Below are positions 56,400 through 64,000 of a stretch of DNA of 64,000 nucleotides, piece by piece. The notes beneath the pieces are model-generated. The model made no database searches, was not told the origin of the DNA, and saw only the letters and a program-made list of their open reading frames with translations. The first letter of the stretch is position 1. Every line of letters starts with the position of its first letter. Position numbers and translations under genes: made by a program. Source of the DNA: Selaginella moellendorffii (taxonomy: Eukaryota; Streptophyta; Lycopodiopsida; Selaginellales; Selaginellaceae). The stretch is taken from NCBI RefSeq assembly GCF_000143415.4, contig NW_003314432.1, positions 1,862 to 65,861 of the forward strand, given 5' to 3'.

Positions 56400-59300
56400 T
56401 TTCTAAGATTTGTTCCTCCTAATTATAATTGAGTTTTGAGGGTCGATTTTTCTTTTTTATATGGTGGTATAGACCTTTTTTGGTTGCTTTGCTTTATACA
56501 TAAGAAATCATTTTTCCAGTTTTGGTTTGTGCAAGTAGTTTTTAGCCAAAGTTTGCATAGTAGAGCTTTATAGGCATAATCTTGTTGTGTTATTTTAAGC
56601 ATAACATATTTGAGTTTGTATTTTAGGCCAACCACATTGGTTAAGACATTTCTAATAATTCTAATGGGTTTAACATTTCAGTCATGAGCTATTTGTATAT
56701 TAAATGGGGCTGGTTGAATTGAGCCTAGGCCTAATTCTTTACAAATACTCTTTTCTATAATATTTATGCTTGAGCCACCATCAGTTCTATATAATAGATT
56801 TTTACCAATCTTTATATCAATTGTAAAAATTTCATCATCATAATCTCTTAGCTCAATTACAATGGTTATAGATGGGATTAAAGTTTCTTCCTTTTTAGGT
56901 AAGAGCTTTTTGAGCAATATAGCTCTAAGGTAAGGTGTTATAATGAAAAGTTGGCTTAGAGTGAGTGTAATTCTGACATTCAAAGTGCCTTTCACTACCT
57001 TCTTTTTATCTTTGCCATCTAGCTTTAATATAGGATTTTCCTTTTGTGCTAATGATAAAATTTGTGTCAGCTTGTAAAGGTGTGAGACTCTTTGTGTTAG
57101 AATCATTATTCTCCAAATCGACTTGTGGTTGCAAATCCTAGAATTATTGAGTGATTTTTGTATTGATATTTTTCTTTTGGTGCCGTTAAGAGTTGAGGAT
57201 GATTTTTACTACTTAACATCTATGTCATGATTAAAGCCTAATGAAGAAAGGTTGAATCTGAAAGCCAAGATAAAGAGAGTGAAGTAACTCTTCTGTATTT
57301 GACCATTCTACCTCAACATGCCTAGTTGTAGGTTTTGTATCTTCATAAAGTTTATCATTCTTGCTTGATGATTCAACTTGATTGTATAGCATAGGATCGC
57401 GAGTAGGAGTCTTAGCTTGGTCATACTATAGCGCATGTGATCATGGGATGAGATTTGGATATACTGTCACAATGGATCTTTGGAACCTTGGGGGATAAAT
57501 GGGGATAAAATAGCCACTAAAGGCTCTCTCATCAAGCAATTGCCTCTTTTCCAGTTGGTTTAAGGGGAAAGATGCGCTGACTTTTCATATTCTTTAAGTC
57601 TATTATAACCTTTGAATTAATCATATTTTTTAAACTGATTATAGTTTTTAGACCTATTTTCCTCATGGCTAGGTGGATAATCCCGAAGGTCATCTAGCCT
57701 TTTAGCACATGAGTATTCATGTTTGGCACTTCGATTATCATTGTAATTGTTCCTCGTTTATTAACTTTTATTGTTAAATGGATAGCTTTGCCTACATGTT
57801 ATTTTATTAATTCAGGCTGCCTATTAGCCTCCTAGTTGTTTAAACAAGGTTTTACACTCCTTAGCTGAATGCCTTTATTTTTCACAAAATTAGCATTTGA
57901 TCAGTTGAACTTCGCATTCTTCTTTGCTATGGCCTTTATTTTTGCATGTAGTACACCAAATCCCTTGTTTGATATTGGTTTGCAATTTGAGGCTCCTTAA
58001 ACGACTAGTTTTTTTGTCTATAGAAGTTGTCTTTTTGTTTGACTTCACTATATGTACCATGTCATATTATTTTATGAGATCTTAGTAGGCAATCATGGTT
58101 TTTTTCAAACCATTGAAATCTGCATGAGCTCTCTTTATCGCATGTTCACGATAAATTTTCTTAAGGCTTTATATGTATAGGTGTAGACGCATTTTGTCTA
58201 TAACACTAATACTTATAACACTTGTTAAATCGAGTTGTATATTTCTCCATTGTCTCAGATTTTTCTTGAAGTTTTTGCAACTCATCATAGTTTTTGCTTG
58301 GGTTTGTTTCATGGAGAAAGCTTTTAGGAAAAATTTTGTTTGCTCATCAAATGTGCCATGATTTTTGACATCATTATCATAGTACCAGTTTTTGACTTTG
58401 TTTTTGAGTGTATAGAGGAAAAAATTCTTTTTTTGCGTATCTGCTTGATTGAGCTTAATTGCTTCTATGTATTGCTTAATATGTAGTTGTGGGTCCTTTC
58501 TTTTAATTTCAGGAAAGGATGAATATGTAATAACAGTGCTTATTGCTGTTTCTGCAATTGCTATTATGCTCATTGCAATTTGACGGGAAATGCTTTGTTT
58601 GGTAAATAGTATAGGCAAAACAAGTGTTTGGTTCGTAAGGAAACCTAGATCACCGTCAAAAGGTAAGGGTTGTAAATTTAGTGTTTTTTCTTCTTATAAG
58701 GAATCATTCTAGTTATTTTGTGTTCCACTATTCTCAGTTGAAGTAGAGATATTTTGTATATGCTGATGCTATTAAAAAGGAGTAATGTATGGATTCATAT
58801 ATTCTAGATGACCATCAAAGTTGTATTTAGATTTTTTATCTCCTCTTCATTGAGGTGTACCTAATATGCTTTTAGTTCGCTCTCTTTCAAGTTTTTCTCT
58901 AGCTTGATTAAGCAATGATTTAGTTTTTTCTGAAGGGAGGTTTAAATCACAAATATCACGAGCAAGTGCTTTATAATTTCATTCTAGATCTTGTGAATAC
59001 TTTTATTTAGACTATCTTTTGCTCATTAGATTGTGAGAGAAATATTGTATATCTATTACTTTTTTTGGTATAGATAGTGAAAATTTTATACATAGGGATT
59101 ATGCCATTTAAAGCTTTATAAGTAAGATCAATTGTTGGTCTATGCCTATATATTTTGAAGTTTGTTGGTGTTGTTACTATAGCAAGCCTAGTTATTATGC
59201 TTCGTTTGTGGAATGAGTGGTATGAGGTTTTGGTATGCAATGTATCCCTCTTATAAATTGGCCTATCAGTCACTTTTAGGAGTAAGTATCTAGCTTTTCA

Positions 59301-59640
59301 ACCAATTTCAAAATAGAGATTGCTTTCCTCTAGAGGCCAAATGCCTAGAATATTTTTTATACAAAAGTCCTAAAAATTTCTTGAGCAACAAACATTATTT
59401 TTTAGAGCATATCTATTCTTCTCAAATGTGGTCCACCTTAAAAGATGTTTACTCCATAAAATTTTGTTGCCTACCAATTCAAATTTGGAATTGATCCAAC
59501 GTTTATTAACCCAATTATCACCAAATGTATTTCTGCCTATGGGTATCCAAGCTTTATTGTGAACTATTAAAGTTCCCATAATAGCCTTTTTTCTTAAAGA
59601 TTGCATAAAATTTAGCAATTGTTTAGAAGGCAAAATTTTA
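56400..59640 (-). mobile_element. Ty3/gypsy gag-protease fragment (minus)
   Basis: Minus-strand gag at 58618-58169 (KNKVKNWYYDNDVKNHGTF). Two zinc knuckles with stops lie at about 57960-57860 (CTTCKNKGHSKEEC, then CEK.RHSAKEC). Protease at 57106-56678 has LLYRTDGGSSINIIEKSICK. The protease closely resembles the one at about 26722 (INIIEYSTCKAMGLGS), so this is the same family as 24667-29520. It lies between the two halves of the inverted duplication. RT and integrase are not seen, nor LTRs. Confidence 0.7.
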
Positions 59641-60556
59641 TAAATCCTTTACAAATTATAATACTCAGGATTTGCATTTAGCTCAAATAAGCAAACTATC
59701 TCTCTATCTAGGAAGAATCTTAGTTCTATTTTCTTTTTGTATAGGTAACTCCACAGATATAAGTTTTATTTATTTTGTATACCTATAAAGTATTATCACA
59801 CTTTCTTTGACAATAGTAAAAATACAAGAGGTTAGACTTCTGTATACCTTGAGCAGAATATTGTCAAGTATTTCACTTAATAATTCGTTGAACTATTTAA
59901 GCAATTTTGTTAAATTTATCATTCGTTGGCCTAATTAAGCACACAAGATAGTTTAGTTTTTGCTTTCTTATACTTTTGCTTAGACACACAGAGTGGGGAT
60001 TAACCAACTTTTGTCTGGGTCTATAAGCAAAATATATTTTTTGATAGGTGTGATGGATCGTTGATAAACATTTTTATTTTGTCTACCCCAATTCCCTTAT
60101 TCAACTTCTATTAGAAATATAGAGGGTTGTTAATTCTTAATCTCTTCACCTAGGTGTGTAAGAAGATCTTCCCTTTTTGCCCATACCTAGTATGGTTAAG
60201 ATTAATTCAATGCAAGGACTCTAGTGTGTGATAGTTAATTCCAGAGTAACTTATCTGCTTCATAGTGGGTTTTACCCTCTAGCTTATAGCAAACCTTACT
60301 TTTACAATTATGAAATTAGAAAGAGTGGCTTATTACTCTTGGCAAATTTAGGCAAACTAAATCAACACTAGAGACTAATTTGAATGGGGCGTGGAGACCA
60401 TTTCGTGAAATTGCCCAGTGGAATCAACACAAAAGTCAAATTGTCTAGTGTATGATAGCCTGTTGTAGATCAATTTACTTATGGAATGATGTTAAGTAGC
60501 TTTTCAAACATATAATAACTAATTTATGGAAGACTTTGTTTTAAATCTAGACAAAA
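59640..60556. other. A+T-rich, no gene seen
   Basis: Stops in all frames, no motif. It may belong to the flanking gypsy relic. Confidence 0.4.
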
Positions 60557-61210
60557 ATTGTTTTTTAAAGCAAATCGACTGGAAGAGGATCAAGTATGTG
60601 CTGCTCACCTCGTTCGACTACTGATTGATGCGTCATGGGGAGATCCATTGATCTGCTTCTTTGGTTTGTACTTCGATATGTACAACCTCAAGCACTCGTC
60701 TTCTATTTACAAGAGAAACCACAAGAGGATATATATATTTCATGGATACACTTTTCAGGTATAAGAAACATAGCTTTGGGTTGGAAATCCCTGGCCTGAT
60801 CAATAACAGTCTCTTTGCATCACTCCTAACAGATTGGGCCTAGAGAACAACAAAAAAAAAATCAAAAGCTAGCCCTCTACCCTTTGAGCTCATGGAAAGT
60901 ACCCTTACATGGAGGTGGTAGCTCATTAGCTTGTTAGCTTGTCTGTTAGCTTGTCTGGAGGACCTCCTGTTGCTCTTGCTTCCTTGCCACAAAATCACAC
61001 CTACAAACCCATGTCCAAATATTGAACTACAATGTAGTTCTGAAAACAATATCTTTTTGCTGAAACCATCAGTCAACTACATAGTCAACTCTTTGTAGTC
61101 AATGTGATGACCATTATTAAAATGTTTTGAATTTATAAACACAAGATTAGTCTAAATAAATATCAACAATTAGATTATAGAATATTCAAGAATACCCAGG
61201 TATATCCTAT
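60557..61210. repeat. Inverted-duplication block A, copy 2, with fucosidase tail
   Basis: Reverse complement of 9904-10740. Plus-strand 60570-60620 carries the last codons of the alpha-L-fucosidase (gactggaagaggatcaagtatgtgctgctc) and its stop; everything upstream in that gene is missing. It ends at 61210 with ggtatatcctat. Confidence 0.85.
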
Positions 61211-61432
61211 CACTGTCATTTTCTGTGCGGTGACGGTGATAAAATGCTGTACATGTAACCATTATCCACATCAAATTATTCTAGAATATTCTAAAATCAA
61301 GTTACTATTGAGTCAGTGCTGATTTATCATTGATTAAAGTTTGATAGAGCATTTTGGTGTTTCTAAAGCAATTGTCCAGAAGTATTGTTAGAAGTTCTCT
61401 AACTCAACATTCCAGCATCTAGGACAATTTCT

Positions 61433-62155
61433 TGTGTGGCTAGTAGATCTGACAGTAGTAAAAATAGGTTTCGAGAGTTTTTGTGGCTTCTTGAATTGCT
61501 ATGGTGCAATTGACTGCACATATTTCGAAGTTGAACTTCCTAGAAACACTTTTGCAAGTGATTATTACAACAAGGACAAAGATAACTCAATTGTCATGCA
61601 AGCAATCATTGATAGTGAAGCAAAGTTCTTGGATATTTGAGTTGGAGATCCTAAAAGTTGCAATGACATAACTATTTTGAGGAAGAGTTCATTCTACAGA
61701 AGAGCTCAATTAAGTGAAATTCTTAACGGACCAATAGTCTTAAGAGGCCAATACCACTTTTGGGAGTATATCATTGGAGACTTAGGATACTACGAGCTTC
61801 CGTGGTTGGACCATTTCCAAATGCAAATGGAACTAAATTGAGGGAAGCATTCAACTTTTATTTGTTGTCTTTGAGGATAGTTGTGAGAGAAGTTTTGGAT
61901 TGCTTAAAGGTCATTGGAGGATGTTTAGGAAGCTGATTAAAGTTGAGACCATCACTCAGTTAACATTTGCCATAAAAACAACTTGCATTTTGCATAACTT
62001 CATTATTAGTATAGGTGACATAGGGGAAATAGACATTGAGCCTGAGCTAGTGACTAATCAACTACAAGGCTGGTGACCAGAGCCTCATGTCGCTACTACG
62101 GAGGTTAGAAACATTCTCATTACTTATGTAGTAGACTTACACAAATCCACTTGAA
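61433..62155 (+). pseudogene. PIF/Harbinger transposase relic
   Basis: One frame gives FCGFLNCYGAIDCTYFEVELP (the hallmark block holding the first catalytic Asp), then DNSIVMQAIIDSEAKFLD, a stop at about 61640, VGDPKSCNDITIL in place of the usual G.PGS.HD..., and IGDLGYYELPWL (second Asp). Another frame has SFGLLKGHWRMFRKL and TTCILHNFIISIGDIGE. The segment has stops and at least one frame change. It is a different subfamily from the element at 46431-47590. No SANT gene or terminal repeats were recognised beside it. Confidence 0.72.
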
Positions 62156-62559
62156 GCTCACAAATTTATTTATTTTAGCGTGCTCACAAACTCAAGTTTT
62201 GTTTTATTTTTCAGGGTTTTAATTTGGAGATGTCAGTACAGGGCTTGAACGCGGCTGCAGCAGGGAACCTGGCTGAGAGCAGAGAGAGGGGGGCTATGAT
62301 GAGTTTAGAGTCACAGCTGCTGCCAGTGTTGGTCTGATTCTAACATTCATGTTCGTTTTCCGTTCTTCTCATAAGGAAGGTTTTTAAATGATTAAAGGGG
62401 GTTTTGTGTGTTGAGTTGTCTGGCGGCAAGAGGAAGAGGGAAGAAAATGATTTGGAATGGCACTACAGAAGACGCTTGGAAATGCAACTTGAGGCTGTCG
62501 ACGCAAGGGAATGCAGCTTGTGGCCATTGAAGCTGTTCTATCACTAGAAGTTGGGATCC

Positions 62560-62665
62560 TACTTGGTTTCCCAATGAATTCTTTGAAATTCCCAATGAAT
62601 TCGGTGGTAGGGCAGGTGGTAGAAGGCCTGGATGTTGTCCGAAAGATAAGTACCAGTACCAAGAT
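62560..62665 (+). other. Possible cyclophilin remnant
   Basis: The frame at 62511-62939 contains NSVVGQVVEGLDVVRKIS, close to the conserved cyclophilin segment (VFG.VVEG.DVV..IE). No other peptidyl-prolyl isomerase motif is nearby, so this may be one exon, a fragment or chance. Confidence 0.3.
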
Positions 62666-62699
62666 AACACAAGCAATCTTTACTTCCGATATGTATTTT

Positions 62700-64000
62700 C
62701 TTCTCTTCGTTCCTTGGGAAAAATCTCATCTTGAATCCCCACAGCAATGCCAAGCTTATAGGCAATACCTGAGTAGTGGTCACCGAGAGGGGATTCAATC
62801 AACCATACACAAAGATTGTCATTTTACAGTGTGGCATTCTTGGTACTTACTCTTGCAAAGTTCTTTCTTTCCTTTCAATCTAACTCTAATCCATTCGTGT
62901 TTCTATTGCCAGACAACTAATACAAACAGCTTTACGTGAACACTCATGTCCTTCCAACAAGAATGCTCTATCTAAATTGATGGAATCGATCCAAGGATAT
63001 TGGTAGTGGCAATGCAAGATGGGAATGCTAGGCCTAGAATTGTTGATTAGGTAAATCATCACATCTTTATTAGTTCATCATCTCTCTTGTCTCTTCGGAG
63101 ATAGTAATTAGTGACATTGTAAACTACAAAAGTGAAGTTCATGAATAAGAAAATGAATTGACTTACCAAAGAATCAATTGCAAACAAGGCTTGAGTTATT
63201 TAATCCATACTCTTCACCATTTGGCTATCCAAAAACAGAGTACACTCCATGAATTCTTCCTTCTTCAGATTATGATAACAAATTTCCTTCTAGCTATTTT
63301 CCATTGTATCAATGAGGCTCACATTGTTTTCACATAGTGCTCCTACAAGTTGTTCTGCAAGTTGTGTGCAGGACTTCTTCCTCAACTAGCCTGAACTATG
63401 CTTTTCAGGATTATTGTTGTTTTCTGTCATTGCCAAAAGTGATTATAAACAAAAACTACAAAACATACCTTTAGGCTCTAATTCTCCATATGGAGGTAAT
63501 AGTGATTGTTTTTGAAGCTCTTGGTGTCGGTAATGGTAATTGTTGAGATGTAAGTAGTGAAGACATTGATTCCTAAATTTGTCTCTGTGAATTTACAGTT
63601 TGACAGTCCTAAAGCCACTTGTCCATCATTGCATAAAGTTGATCATTGAACTTTGGTGGTAAATCAGCTTCACAATGTTGCTCTGTTGTCATGTTTCAAT
63701 ACTGCTTTTGCCAATAGGAACATGATATTCATATGACTTGATTTTGTTGAACTCTTTGTAGATATACTCCCAACAAGATTGGCATTGCCCAGGCAAATGG
63801 TTGACACCATGTGTCAAATAGTAGCTAAAAACTTAGTGAATGACTGGAAGTCTAAAATATCCAAAACTTACTCGGAAACTTGCTGCCAATAAATGCTTGT
63901 AGTCTTGTGCCTCTCCTAAATGTTACCTCGCTGCTGTAAGAAGAAATCATGCTTCTTTGCTTCATTCAGAGCCAGCAATTTTTAGTTGGTTTCAGAGGCT
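62700..64000. other. No recognisable gene
   Basis: A+T-rich with stops in all frames on both strands. No motif, repeat pair or RNA gene recognised. Confidence 0.5.

Overview
The window looks like nuclear DNA of a land plant. The signs are plant-type PPR genes (one with a DYW RNA-editing domain), a plant GH29 alpha-L-fucosidase, SEC16 (MAG5-type) and RRP5 exons split by very short GT..AG introns (about 40-190 bp), and dense Ty3/gypsy, Ty1/copia, LINE, hAT and PIF/Harbinger remains. An early-diverging plant such as the lycophyte Selaginella would fit the short introns and the many DYW-PPRs, but that is inference. A 100-N assembly gap lies at 18157-18256.

Layout. 1-565: dispersed repeat, found again at 48936-49515. 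598-2208: broken RRP5 exons, joined to a SEC16 fragment (2288-2565), joined in turn to a decayed Ty3/gypsy element (2566 to about 6845) whose 3' LTR abuts a frameshifted PPR pseudogene (6866-8190). 10684-12286: degraded alpha-L-fucosidase (minus). 12500-12792: PPR N-terminal fragment joined to SEC16 copy 1 (12793-14736). 16.86-29.5 kb: a gypsy element split by a 7.16-kb LTR element with no coding capacity (17509-24666). 29.6-32.1 kb: scrambled chromodomain gypsy. 32.1-39.2 kb: a LINE-like remnant split by a Ty1/copia element (32812-38424), which is itself split by a 904-bp hAT element. 41745-44834: the only long intact host gene, a PPR-DYW protein. 45.6-47.6 kb: Harbinger transposon with SANT and transposase genes. 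48.9-52.1 kb: second copy of the 5' repeat and gypsy unit. 54.06-56.13 and 60.56-61.21 kb: an inverted copy of 12.79-15.57 and 9.90-10.74 kb (SEC16 and the fucosidase tail), with gypsy sequence between the two blocks. 61.4-62.2 kb: second Harbinger transposase relic.

Most host genes here are fragments, so the genes do not work together as an operon or pathway. The window reads as a repeat-rich region where gene pieces, introns included, were copied, inverted and joined. The two strongest leads are the PPR-DYW gene and the chimeric RRP5-SEC16 block. The PPR-DYW gene has 333-bp in-frame repeat units that differ at the residues expected to set RNA-base recognition. The RRP5-SEC16 block sits inside an otherwise duplicated repeat and gypsy unit. 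All calls are by eye from translated sequence; no database search was run.
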